A stretch of 64,000 nt of DNA. Origin: Phytohabitans aurantiacus (lineage in GTDB: Bacteria > Actinomycetota > Actinomycetes > Mycobacteriales > Micromonosporaceae). Each line of letters opens with the position of its first letter. Position 1 is the stretch's first letter. Under the pieces are notes generated by a model that was given only the letters and a program-made list of their open reading frames with translations, made no database searches and had not been told where the DNA came from. A program made the position numbers and the translations under genes. Positions 9,290-16,950 of the stretch are shown piece after piece. The stretch covers positions 62,001 through 126,000 of the forward strand of contig NZ_BSDI01000003.1 of assembly GCF_027923225.1 (NCBI RefSeq), in the 5' to 3' direction.

Positions 9290-10156
9290 CTAGGCGAGCC
9301 CTCGGCGGGAGACTGCCGGCTGGCGGTCGCCCCTGATCGCGGCCACCATGTCGAGCACCTGACGGGTCTGCCGCACCTGGTGGGCCCGGAAGACCCGGGC
9401 GCCCTGCCAGGCGGAGACCGCGGTCGCGGCGAGCGTGCCCGAGACCCGCTCGTCGACCGGCACGTCGAGGGTCTCCCCGATGAAGTCCTTGTTCGAGAGC
9501 GCCACCAGTACCGGCCAGCCCGTCGCCACCAGCTCGCCGAGCCGCCGGGTCACCTCCAGCGAGTGCCGGGTGTTCTTGCCGAAGTCGTGCGCCGGGTCGA
9601 TCAGGATGCCGTCCCGGCGTACCCCCAGGGCCACCGCGCGCTCGGCGAGGCCGGTGACCGTCCCGATCACATCGGCCACGACGTCCGTGTACGCGGCCCG
9701 GTGCAACCGCGTCCGTGGTCTGAGCCCGCCCGCGTGCGCGCAGACCAACCCGACCCCGGTGGCGGCGGCGACCTCCGCGAGCCGCGGGTCCGGCCCCGCC
9801 CACGTGTCGTTGAGCAGGTCGGCGCCGGCCGCGACCGCCTCGACCGCGACCTCCGACCGCCACGTGTCGATGGAGATGACGATCTCCGGGAACTCGGCGC
9901 GGACCGCCGCGATCGTGTCGACGGTGCGGCGGATCTCCTCGGTGATGTCGACGTCCGGTCCGGGACCGGCCTTGACCCCGCCGATGTCGATGATGTCCGC
10001 GCCCTCGGCGACAGCATGAGCGACCGCGCGCAGCGCCGCGTCGGCCGCGAACGTGGCGCCACGGTCGTAGAACGAGTCGGGCGTGCGGTTCACGATCGCC
10101 ATCACGGCCAACTCGCCGGGCCCGAACGTTCGTGCCCCGAGGCGCAGATCAGTCAC
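9290..10156 (-). CDS. folP: Dihydropteroate synthase-like protein (FolP2 type)
   Basis: A 288-residue pterin-binding TIM barrel of the DHPS family (MAIVNRTPDSFYD, IDIGG, ISIDTWRSEV, LLNDTWAG, IDPAHDFGKN). DHPS condenses p-aminobenzoate with hydroxymethyldihydropterin pyrophosphate. Here the substrate loops differ from classical FolP: SNKDFIG replaces SRKSFIG, and the usual GG after SFSD is absent. Position beside a DivIVA-like gene and tag matches mycobacterial folP2, whose product was reported to lack DHPS activity. It starts at GTG 10156 with no Shine-Dalgarno. A 162 bp inverted-repeat element ends 12 bp upstream of the start, so its promoter or leader has been replaced or altered. Confidence 0.88.
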   Translation of the reverse strand: MTDLRLGARTFGPGELAVMAIVNRTPDSFYDRGATFAADAALRAVAHAVAEGADIIDIGGVKAGPGPDVDITEEIRRTVDTIAAVRAEFPEIVISIDTWRSEVAVEAVAAGADLLNDTWAGPDPRLAEVAAATGVGLVCAHAGGLRPRTRLHRAAYTDVVADVIGTVTGLAERAVALGVRRDGILIDPAHDFGKNTRHSLEVTRRLGELVATGWPVLVALSNKDFIGETLDVPVDERVSGTLAATAVSAWQGARVFRAHQVRQTRQVLDMVAAIRGDRQPAVSRRGLA

Positions 10157-10168
10157 GCGATCACGTTA

Positions 10169-10330
10169 GAGCCTGTTGGTGAGTCTGCGGTCGAGCTGCG
10201 GCGAGGTCCAGGCGGCGTCCGGCAAGTCGGACGGAAGGTCGCATACCGGTGTTGTATGTGACCTTCCGTCCGGCGCGGCCGGTCGTCGTCTGGGCCCGGC
10301 GCGGCCGATCGCAGATTTACCAACAGGCTC
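10169..10330. mobile_element. 162 bp MITE-like palindromic element
   Basis: The whole segment is an imperfect palindrome. The outer 12 bases GAGCCTGTTGGT recur exactly as the inverted right end. Homology continues inward (TCTGCGRTCG, then GGACGGAAGGTC) to the centre near 10250. The direct repeat TTA flanks it (10166-10168 and 10331-10333), the 3 bp TNA-type target duplication expected for IS5-family elements of the IS1031 group. There is no reading frame, so it is a non-autonomous MITE. It lies 12 bp upstream of the folP start codon. Confidence 0.85.
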
Positions 10331-10384
10331 TTAACCCGGGGTGGCGGGGTCGCCCTGCCCGCCGCGTCATGCCACGATCGGTCT

Positions 10385-11044
10385 ATGGGTCAGGTACTCC
10401 TCCTCGTGGTCGTGGCGCTGACCGTCGCCGCGGTGGTCTTCGGCGTCACCGTGCTCGTCACGGGGGGCGATCCCGCGCTCGGCGCGGTCGAGCCAGACGG
10501 CAGGTCCGTGCCGCTGCCGGGCAGCAGGCCGCTGCTCGAGTCCGATGTGTCGGCGGTGCGGTTCGACACGACCGTCCGGGGCTACCGGATGGCTCAGGTC
10601 GACCAGGCGCTGCGGCGCGCGGCATATGACATCGGATACAAGGACGAGCTGATCGGCGTGCTGGAGGCGGAGGTCGTCGCGCTGCGCGAGGGCCGCACCA
10701 CCGACGCCGACGTGCTGCGCCGGGCCCGCGAGGCCGCGCTGGTGCCGGCCGCGGTCGGCGCCGGCGGCGAGCGACCCCGCGGCGAGGGCTTCGTCGACCT
10801 CGGCGAGGTCAATCTGGGTACGCCTGGCGGGCTGGCGCCGCGTGACGAGGTGCCGCCGAAGGAGGAGCCCACCGACACAGCGCGTGTTGAGACAGCGCCA
10901 GTTGAGACAGCGCCGGCCGAGCAGGCCGAGCCGGAGCACGAGCCGGCCGCCAAGGCCGAGACCGACGACGACCGGGACGGCGACGCGGGTAGCGCACCCG
11001 CCGACGACACGCCTGCCGGCGACGAGCCGCCGGCCCGCCCGTGA
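10385..11044 (+). CDS. DivIVA-domain membrane protein
   Basis: A 219-residue protein: one N-terminal membrane helix (3-25), then a short DivIVA-like segment (FDTTVRGYRMAQVDQALRRAAYDIGYKDELIGVLEAE, about 60-100), typically a coiled coil, then an acidic, Pro/Ala/Glu-rich disordered tail from residue about 125. DivIVA proteins sense membrane curvature at poles and septa in actinomycetes. The gene occupies the place of the DivIVA-like Rv1209 next to folP2 and tag in mycobacteria. The tail has three near-repeats (VETAP, VETAP, AEQAE). Confidence 0.85.
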   Translation: MGQVLLLVVVALTVAAVVFGVTVLVTGGDPALGAVEPDGRSVPLPGSRPLLESDVSAVRFDTTVRGYRMAQVDQALRRAAYDIGYKDELIGVLEAEVVALREGRTTDADVLRRAREAALVPAAVGAGGERPRGEGFVDLGEVNLGTPGGLAPRDEVPPKEEPTDTARVETAPVETAPAEQAEPEHEPAAKAETDDDRDGDAGSAPADDTPAGDEPPARP

Positions 11045-11093
11045 CCCCGCCAACTGGCGCTCCCTCCGCTCGCGCGGGTCATGCGCCCTTTGA

Positions 11094-11160
11094 GCCGCCC
11101 TGTAGCCGACCCTGCGCTCGGTCGCTGCGCTCCCTCGACTCCGGGCCGGCTGCGGGCGGC
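11094..11160 (+). repeat. 67 bp structured intergenic repeat, copy 1
   Basis: Outer arms GCCGCCC/GGGCGGC, a TGTA/TGC bulge pair, then inner arms GCCGACCC/GGGCCGGC around a 30-base loop containing GGTCGCTGCGCTCC. The second copy at 46157-46223 has the same length and layout with compensating arm changes. It fills the gap between the DivIVA-like gene and the SRPBCC gene and ends 5 bp before the latter's ATG. Confidence 0.7.
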
Positions 11161-11165
11161 GGCGC

Positions 11166-11660
11166 ATGACCGGGGCCGATTCGGCCGACGAGTTGCGCGC
11201 CGCCGCGCAGCCGGGCGCGGGCGAGGTCACCGCAACCGTGATCGTCAATGCGCCGGCGCACCGGGTGTTCGACGCGTTCACGGCATGGGAGCGGCAGTCC
11301 GACTGGATCCCGTTCACCCGGGTCCGCGTGGTCGAGGGCGATGGTGGTGAGGGCAGCCTGGTCGAGGCGGTCACCACGGTCGGCCCGGCGGTGCTGCGCG
11401 ACGAGATGCGGGTGGTGCGGCTCGATCGGCCGTACGAGGTACGCGTCGTGCACTGCGGCAAGCTCCTGCGCGGCCCGGGCGTGCTGCGCTGTACCCAGAT
11501 GGACCGCGACCGCACCCAGGTGGTGTGGCACGAGTGGTTCCACCTGCCCGGCGGCATCGCTGGCCGGGTGGCGTGGCCCGTGCTGTGGCCCGGCTCCAAG
11601 GTCAGCCTGACGCAGGCGTTGAAGAAGTTCGCTCGGCTGGTCGAGGCGGGCGAGATCTAG
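11166..11660 (+). CDS. SRPBCC (START-like) family protein
   Basis: A 164-residue protein of the polyketide-cyclase/START-like fold: a short N-terminal extension, then ATVIVNAPAHRVFDAFTAWERQSDWIP, the usual first strand and helix. A beta-rich middle ending in QVVWHEWFHLPGG is followed by a long C-terminal helix (LKKFARLVE). The ligand is unknown. In actinobacterial genomes this gene is commonly found just before tag, and here its TAG stop shares one base with the tag GTG start, so the two are probably translated together. Confidence 0.8.
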   Translation: MTGADSADELRAAAQPGAGEVTATVIVNAPAHRVFDAFTAWERQSDWIPFTRVRVVEGDGGEGSLVEAVTTVGPAVLRDEMRVVRLDRPYEVRVVHCGKLLRGPGVLRCTQMDRDRTQVVWHEWFHLPGGIAGRVAWPVLWPGSKVSLTQALKKFARLVEAGEI

Positions 11661-12232
11661 TGAGCGACCTGATCACGGGGGCCGACGGGCTGGCCCGCTG
11701 CGGCTGGGGCGCGAGCACCCCGGAGTACGCGCGCTATCACGACGACGAGTGGGGCAAGCCGGTCCGTGGCGACGACCCGCTCTTCGAGAAGATCAGTCTG
11801 GAAGCGTTCCAGTCTGGCCTGTCGTGGCTGACGATCCTGCGCAAGCGCGAGGCGTTCCGCGCGGCTTTCGACCGGTTCCACATCGAGACCGTGGCCAAGT
11901 ACGGCGAGTCCGACGTCGACCGGCTGCTGGGCGATGCGGGCATCGTGCGTAACCGCGCCAAGATCGAGGCGGCGATACACAACGCGCGAGCGGCACTCGA
12001 CCTGCCCGACGGGCTGGCGGCGCTGCTGTGGTCGTTCGCGCCGCCGCCCCGCACGAAGCGCCCGCGCTCGTTCGCCGAGGTGCCCGCGATCACCCCGGAG
12101 TCCACGGCGATGGCCAAGGCCCTGAAGAAGGCCGGGTTCCGGTTCGTGGGCCCCACCACGGCGTACGCGCTGATGCAGGCGACCGGGATGGTCGACGACC
12201 ACCTCGCCGGCTGCCACGTGTCCACCCCGTGA
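11660..12232 (+). CDS. tag: DNA-3-methyladenine glycosylase I (Tag)
   Basis: A 190-residue base-excision glycosylase that removes N3-methyladenine from alkylated DNA. Family hallmarks are RCGWG...YARYHDDEWGKPVRGDD at the N-terminus, LFEKISLEAFQSGLSWLTILRKR, and the C-terminal DDHLAGCHV. The zinc-snap ligands of Tag (Cys and His near the N-terminus, His and Cys near the C-terminus) are all present. GTG 11660 overlaps the previous stop by one base. The position matches tagA next to folP2 in mycobacteria. Confidence 0.95.
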   Translation: MSDLITGADGLARCGWGASTPEYARYHDDEWGKPVRGDDPLFEKISLEAFQSGLSWLTILRKREAFRAAFDRFHIETVAKYGESDVDRLLGDAGIVRNRAKIEAAIHNARAALDLPDGLAALLWSFAPPPRTKRPRSFAEVPAITPESTAMAKALKKAGFRFVGPTTAYALMQATGMVDDHLAGCHVSTP

Positions 12233-12245
12233 TGAGATTGCGGGC

Positions 12246-12830
12246 ATGGCGCAGTGGGCGGTGGTGATCTCCGATGAAAGGCACCAGGCGGAGCGGCTGT
12301 TCCACCACGACACACTGGAGCTGACCGGCCTGGAAGGGCCCGAGCGCCCGGCCACCGGCGACGACGTGCTGGTGGTGGCCGGCCGCGAGCATCCCGGCGT
12401 GGTGGCGATGGGCCGGGTCGTGCCGAGCGCCGCCGACGAGTACGACCCCGACGACCCCGAGCCGGCCGGTGACGGACCGGGGCCGCTGGTCGTCCGGTAC
12501 CTGCGGCGCAGCTTCGACGAGCCGGTGCCCGCCGGAAGGCTCGCGATCACCGGCCCGGTGACCCGCCTCGACGACGAGACCTACCGCGAGCTCGCCGGCC
12601 AGGTACCGCCCCCGGCCGACCGCCACACCTGGATGGTGAGCCTCGACCTGCCGATCGAGGCGTCCACCCCGGCCGAGGCGGTGCGCCTCTTCTGGTCGTA
12701 CGTCATGGAGCTGGGCCCCCGGGAACTGCCCACGTTCGTGTCACCGTCCGGCGACGAGCTGGCGATGCAGGCGTTCGTACTGGGCGAAGAGGCCAACCTC
12801 GACCCCGAAGAAGACGACGAGGACGAGTAG
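12246..12830 (+). CDS. Conserved hypothetical protein
   Basis: A 194-residue soluble protein with a predicted alpha/beta core. The first 75 residues (QWAVVISDERHQAERLF ... DDVLVVAGREHPGVVAMGRV) look like a small beta-barrel, as in EVE/ASCH-like ligand modules, but I cannot assign a family. The second half (WMVSLDLPIEASTPAEAVRLFWSYVMELGPRELPTFVSPSGDELAMQAFVLGEE) resembles a repeat seen in other actinomycete proteins of unknown role. The C-terminus is strongly acidic (DPEEDDEDE). It lies 13 bp after tag and probably belongs to that transcript. Confidence 0.7.
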   Translation: MAQWAVVISDERHQAERLFHHDTLELTGLEGPERPATGDDVLVVAGREHPGVVAMGRVVPSAADEYDPDDPEPAGDGPGPLVVRYLRRSFDEPVPAGRLAITGPVTRLDDETYRELAGQVPPPADRHTWMVSLDLPIEASTPAEAVRLFWSYVMELGPRELPTFVSPSGDELAMQAFVLGEEANLDPEEDDEDE

Positions 12831-12834
12831 CGAC

Positions 12835-13626
12835 TTACGCGCCGGTGAACGTGGGCTTCTGCTTGGCCACGAAGGCCGCCGTCGCCTGGCGGTGGTCGGC
12901 CGTCGCGCCGCAGATCGCCTGCGCCTGAGCCTCCGCCGCCAGCGCCTCGGACAGCGTGCCGGCATCGCCCACCGAGAGCTGCCGCTTGATCGCCCCGTAC
13001 GCCACGGTCGGCCCGCTCGCCAGCCGGGCGGCCAGTTCCTGAGCGGCGGGCAGCACTTGCTCGTCGTCGTCCAGCAGCGTGGTGAGCAGGCCCAGCCGCT
13101 GCGCCTCGTCGGCCGGTACGGGCTGGGCGAGCATCAGCAGCTCGATCGCCTTGGCGTGCCCGACGAGCCGCGGCAGCGACCAGGACGCGCCGGTGTCGGC
13201 GGCCAGCCCGACGTTGGCGAACGCCATGAGGAACGCGGTCTTGGGTCCGCCGATCCGGAAGTCGGCGAGGAAGGCCAGCGACGCACCGGCGCCAGCGGCC
13301 ATCCCGCGAACCGCGGCGACCACGGGTTTGGGCATGTTGGCGAGCGTCGACGCGATCGGGTTGTAGTGCGCGCGGACCGTGTGCAGCGGGTCGATCGTGC
13401 CGGATTCCAGGGTGGCCACGTGCTCGCGCAGGTCCTGCCCGACGCAGAACGCCCGTCCGGCACCTGTCAGCACCACGGCGCGGCAGGTGCGATCGCGCTC
13501 CAGGTCGGCGAGCGCGTCCCGGAGGGCCTCCTTGAGCGCCGTGTCGAGCGAGTTCATCGACTCGGGGCGGTTGAGCGTCACGGTCACGACGGCGTCGGTG
13601 CGCTCGACGAGCAGCGGCTCACTCAC
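12835..13626 (-). CDS. Enoyl-CoA hydratase/isomerase
   Basis: A 263-residue crotonase-fold enzyme: TLNRPESMNSLD at the N-terminus, oxyanion-hole segment GRAFCVGQDLREH (55-70) and PVVAAVRGMAAGAGASLAFLADFRIG. At the position of the second catalytic Glu of hydratases it has ADTGASWSLPRLVG with Asp, as in PaaG-type isomerases that act on ring-epoxidised phenylacetyl-CoA. The upstream partner is a PaaX-type repressor four bases away, supporting a role in aromatic acyl-CoA breakdown, but no other paa genes are in the window. GTG 13626 has AAAGG eight bases upstream. Confidence 0.88.
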   Translation of the reverse strand: MSEPLLVERTDAVVTVTLNRPESMNSLDTALKEALRDALADLERDRTCRAVVLTGAGRAFCVGQDLREHVATLESGTIDPLHTVRAHYNPIASTLANMPKPVVAAVRGMAAGAGASLAFLADFRIGGPKTAFLMAFANVGLAADTGASWSLPRLVGHAKAIELLMLAQPVPADEAQRLGLLTTLLDDDEQVLPAAQELAARLASGPTVAYGAIKRQLSVGDAGTLSEALAAEAQAQAICGATADHRQATAAFVAKQKPTFTGA

Positions 13627-13630
13627 GGTG

Positions 13631-14428
13631 TCAGCCTTTCTTGTGGTCCAGGCAGAGATCCACGTACCGGTCGGCGGCGGGGCGCAGCCGGGCCGCGTGC
13701 CGGTCGAAGAACGACGCCGCCGTGGCGCCGGCCCACCGCTCGGGCAGCAGGGCTGGCGGCAGTTGCGGGTCCCGGAACAGGAAGTTACGCCACGCGTGCA
13801 CCAGCCGGAACCGCGCCGCGTACGCCTCCTCGTCGCTGCTGCGCGCGGTGACCTGCGCGAGGAGGTCGCGGTGATCGCCGACGAAGCGCTCGTACGCCGC
13901 ACCGATCTCACCCAGGTCCCAGGCGCGCCGCACCACCCCCATGGCACCCGCGCCGCCCATCGCGTGGCTGGCGGTGAACCGCTCGTACCGCAGCCCGGCC
14001 TCATTCAGCAGCCCGTCGACGTCTTCGCCGGGCCGGGGCGCCACCCAGGTGTGCTCGCCGAGCATCCCGTACCCGAGATACGAGAGGTTGGCGGCCAGCC
14101 GCTGCCGGTCGCGGCGCGCCGAAGGTGGCTCCAGGACGATGAGATCGAACCGACCGTCCCAGTTGATCTTTCCAGTCCGGTAAATCCGGGTAGCCGCTTC
14201 GTCCAGCCGGCGAGCCGCTTTGGCGGTCAATCCGTACCCCGGGCCCGTGGAAAGCCGTAGCGGATGAAGCCACCCTTGACGCACCATACGGGACACTGCG
14301 GTCCGTACCGCCGGAGCCGCGATCCCGAGCGGTGAGAGCAGCCTGACCAGGGCGGCAACCGGCGCGCGCCCACCCCGCTGGCGCAAGTAGTCGCCATAGA
14401 GATCGAAGAGGGCGGACCGTGCCTGCAT
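13631..14428 (-). CDS. PaaX-family transcriptional regulator
   Basis: A 265-residue repressor-type protein: winged helix at about 1-75 (QARSALFDLYGDYLRQRGGRAPVAALVRLLSPLGIAAPAVRTAVSRMVRQGWL), PaaX central domain, and PaaX C-terminal domain (AWRNFLFRDPQLPPALLPERWAG). PaaX proteins repress phenylacetate catabolic genes and are released by phenylacetyl-CoA. ATG 14428 starts the conserved domain; an in-frame start at 14476 lies inside the putative operator. A perfect 9 bp inverted repeat at 14439-14477, just upstream, suggests autoregulation. It is co-directional with the enoyl-CoA hydratase. Confidence 0.9.
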   Translation of the reverse strand: MQARSALFDLYGDYLRQRGGRAPVAALVRLLSPLGIAAPAVRTAVSRMVRQGWLHPLRLSTGPGYGLTAKAARRLDEAATRIYRTGKINWDGRFDLIVLEPPSARRDRQRLAANLSYLGYGMLGEHTWVAPRPGEDVDGLLNEAGLRYERFTASHAMGGAGAMGVVRRAWDLGEIGAAYERFVGDHRDLLAQVTARSSDEEAYAARFRLVHAWRNFLFRDPQLPPALLPERWAGATAASFFDRHAARLRPAADRYVDLCLDHKKG

Positions 14429-14438
14429 GACGGGACAT

Positions 14439-14477
14439 TGTGACAGCGAAATACAGGATAAGCTAGATGCTGTCACA
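14439..14477. promoter_or_regulatory. Putative PaaX operator
   Basis: TGTGACAGC (14439-14447) and GCTGTCACA (14469-14477) form a perfect 9 bp inverted repeat with a 21-base AT-richer spacer. It begins 11 bp upstream of the paaX-like start. The widely spaced inverted half-site layout resembles known PaaX operators. Assignment to this regulator is inferred from position. Confidence 0.65.
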
Positions 14478-14620
14478 TCAATCCCGCTTCAGTTTGGGTC
14501 CAGCGGTGTTCATCAGGGAAAATCGTTGGTCGGCACCGCGGGCCGTGAGCGCGGTGGCGCCGACGAAGTGGCTGTGGGGAAACCCACCGACCCTGGTTTA
14601 GAGGTCTGAGGGGAGACAAC

Positions 14621-14788
14621 ATGGCGGCGATGAAGCCGCGGACGGGCGACGGTCCGCTGGAGGTCACCAAGGAGGGCCGGGGCATCGTCATGCGGGTTCC
14701 GCTGGAGGGTGGTGGCCGGCTCGTCGTCGAGATGACTCCCGACGAGGCGAACGCGCTCGGTGACGCGCTGAAGGCCGCCGCCGGCTAG
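14621..14788 (+). CDS. DUF3117 protein
   Basis: A 55-residue protein (MAAMKPRTGDGPLEVTKEGR ... VEMTPDEANALGDALKAAAG), nearly invariant across actinobacteria and matching DUF3117/Rv1211 in character. Its function is unknown; predicted fold is a small beta-sheet plus C-terminal helix. GGGGAG lies five bases before the ATG. A strong hairpin terminator follows at 14805. It keeps the neighbourhood of tag as in mycobacteria. Confidence 0.93.
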   Translation: MAAMKPRTGDGPLEVTKEGRGIVMRVPLEGGGRLVVEMTPDEANALGDALKAAAG

Positions 14789-14804
14789 CCGATACGCAAC
14801 AAGC

Positions 14805-14836
14805 CCGCCGGCGCGGCAGCGTGGCCGCGCCGGCGG
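14805..14836 (+). terminator. Terminator after the DUF3117 gene
   Basis: A perfect 13 bp stem CCGCCGGCGCGGC/GCCGCGCCGGCGG with a 6-base loop sits 17 bp past the stop codon. It lacks a long T-run, which is common in GC-rich actinomycetes, and separates the DUF3117 gene from pepA. Confidence 0.8.
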
Positions 14837-14870
14837 ACCTCTGTGTCAAGATCCTGGAGGTACTCCCGGC

Positions 14871-16316
14871 GTGCAGCCCATTCGCGTCGCGGCGCAGCCC
14901 AGCGCCGAGCGGACCCTCGTCCTGCCGGTGCTCCCCGGTGCCATCCTGTCGGAGACCGCTCTGTCCATCTCCGACGACGTGCGTGCCGAGGCGGCCGCCC
15001 TCCTCGCGGAGGCCACCGACGCCGGCGCGGCGGGCACTGTCCAGGTGCTCGCCCGGCCACTGCGCACCCCCGTGTCTCTCGTGCTGGCCGGTGTGGGAAG
15101 CGGCGACGAGGCGGGCTGGCGGGCCGCCGGAGCCGCCGTCAGCAGGGCCGTCACCGCTGAGACGTCGATCACGGTAGCGATGCCGGCCGATGCCGGCCAG
15201 GAGGCCGTCCGCGGGCTGGCCGAGGGGCTGTGGCTGGCGGGGTACACGTTCCGGATGCCCGGCGACGACTCGGCGACCGCCGGTCCCGAGGTGACGATCG
15301 CGGTCGATGATCCGGACCGGTACGCGGCGATCCTGGAGACCGCCCGCGTCACCGTGGAGGCCACCCTCTTCGCCCGCGACCTGACCAACATGCCGTCGTC
15401 AATCAAAGGCCCTGACTGGCTCGCGAACGAGATCAGCGCGGCCGCCACCGGGCGCCCCGGCGTCACGGTCTCGGTCCGGGAACCCGATCAGCTTGCCGCC
15501 GAAGGCTTCGGCGGCATCCTCGCCGTTGGCGGCGGCTCGGTGCGCGGTCCGCGCCTGGTCGAGCTGAGCTGGCAGCCACCCACGTCGCGCACCCACGTGG
15601 TGCTCGTCGGCAAGGGCATCACCTTCGACACCGGCGGCATCTCCATCAAGCCGGTCGACGGCATGAAGCTCATGCGCAAAGACATGGGCGGTGCCGCGGC
15701 GATCGTCGCCGCGACGCTGGCCGCCGCCGAGCTCCAGTTGCCGGTACGCGTCACCGCGCTAGCGCCGCTCGCGGAGAACATGGTGAGCGGGTCGGCGTTC
15801 CGCCCGGGCGACGTCGTACGCCATTACGGCGGCCTGACCAGCGAGTCGACCAACTCCGACGCCGAGGGACGGCTGGTGGTCGCCGACGCCCTCGTGTACG
15901 CGGTGCGGCGCCTAGCGCCCGATCTGCTGATCGATCTCGCGACGCTGACCGGCGCGAACGCCATCGCCCTGGGCAGGCGCACGGCGGCCGTCTACAGCGA
16001 CAACGACGCCCTGGCCGATGCCGTCATCTCCGCCGCTGGCGAAGCCGGCGAGCAGGCGTGGCGGATGCCGCTGACCGCCGACTACGTCGAGTACCTGGGC
16101 AGCGACATCGCTGACCTGCTGAGCTACGCCGACCGGGGCGCCTCGTCGGTGACCGCCGCGCTGTACCTGCGCGAGTTCACCGGCGACCTGCGCGACCGCT
16201 GGCTGCACGTCGACATGTCGGCTCCATCGTGGGCAGACGCGGCCGACGGCGACCTCTCCAAGGGCGCCACCGGCTGGGGCGTCCGCACCCTCCTGCGCTG
16301 GCTGGCCAGCCTCTAG
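14871..16316 (+). CDS. pepA: Leucyl aminopeptidase (M17, PepA)
   Basis: A 481-residue cytosolic aminopeptidase binding two metal ions. The C-terminal catalytic domain (from about 165) shows VGKGITFDTGGISIKP, MKLMRKDMGGAA, and the family signature as NSDAEGRL (NTDAEGRL in most members; Thr to Ser here). Metal ligands Lys, Asp, Asp, Asp and Glu are present in these blocks. It releases N-terminal Leu and other residues from peptides. GTG 14871 has GGAGG ten bases upstream. It stands alone between two terminator-like structures. Confidence 0.95.
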   Translation: MQPIRVAAQPSAERTLVLPVLPGAILSETALSISDDVRAEAAALLAEATDAGAAGTVQVLARPLRTPVSLVLAGVGSGDEAGWRAAGAAVSRAVTAETSITVAMPADAGQEAVRGLAEGLWLAGYTFRMPGDDSATAGPEVTIAVDDPDRYAAILETARVTVEATLFARDLTNMPSSIKGPDWLANEISAAATGRPGVTVSVREPDQLAAEGFGGILAVGGGSVRGPRLVELSWQPPTSRTHVVLVGKGITFDTGGISIKPVDGMKLMRKDMGGAAAIVAATLAAAELQLPVRVTALAPLAENMVSGSAFRPGDVVRHYGGLTSESTNSDAEGRLVVADALVYAVRRLAPDLLIDLATLTGANAIALGRRTAAVYSDNDALADAVISAAGEAGEQAWRMPLTADYVEYLGSDIADLLSYADRGASSVTAALYLREFTGDLRDRWLHVDMSAPSWADAADGDLSKGATGWGVRTLLRWLASL

Positions 16317-16326
16317 CCCTGATCCT

Positions 16327-16950
16327 CTAACGCCTGATCGCGGTCAGCAGGCCCTCGCCGGTCGGCAGCAGCGCGGAGATCCAGTCGTCGGACTCCCGGA
16401 CCGCCTTGACGACCTCGCGGATCGTCACGGTCTCCAGGTCGCGGGCGGCTGGGTCGCCGATCCGCCCACCGGCCAGCGCGCCGTTGAGCGCCAGGATGCC
16501 GCCCGGCCGCAGCAGCCGGCCCGCCGCGTCGACACAGGCGCCGTACTCGGCGGCGTCGGCGTCGACGAACACCATGTCGTACACGCCGTCGGCCAGCCGT
16601 GGCAGCACGTCGAGCGCCCGGCCGGTGATGATCCGGGTACGCGACGGGGCGAACCCGGCCTCCGTGAAGATCCGTTTGGCGATCCGCTGGTGCTCGTTTT
16701 CCACGTCGATCGTCGTCAGTACCCCATCGGGCCGCATACCGCGCAGCAACCACACGCCGCTGACGCCGGTGCCGGTGCCGATCTCGACCACCGCGCGGGC
16801 GCTGCCGGCGGCCGCGAGCAGCCGGAGCGCGGCCCCCGCACCGGGCGCGACGGCGATCAGTCCCACCTCGCGCGCCAGAGTTCGCGCGGTCTGAACGACG
16901 ATGTCTTCCGCGACGTAGCCCTCCGCGAATTGGAGCGCCTGCGCGGTCAA
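16327..16950 (-). CDS. SAM-dependent O-methyltransferase (COMT-type)
   Basis: A 207-residue methyltransferase: VVEIGTGTGVSGVWLLRGM is the SAM-binding loop, IDVENEH binds the ribose, and YDMVFVDADAAEY is the metal-binding/catalytic region of the catechol-OMT-like group. The homologue in M. tuberculosis is Rv1220c, beside htrA and tatB. The only conventional in-frame start is TTG 16950, without a ribosome site; a perfect AGGAGG at 16987-16992 is spaced six bases from an in-frame ATC (16978-16980), so the true start may be that ATC, adding ten residues. The methyl acceptor is unknown. Confidence 0.85.
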   Translation of the reverse strand: MTAQALQFAEGYVAEDIVVQTARTLAREVGLIAVAPGAGAALRLLAAAGSARAVVEIGTGTGVSGVWLLRGMRPDGVLTTIDVENEHQRIAKRIFTEAGFAPSRTRIITGRALDVLPRLADGVYDMVFVDADAAEYGACVDAAGRLLRPGGILALNGALAGGRIGDPAARDLETVTIREVVKAVRESDDWISALLPTGEGLLTAIRR

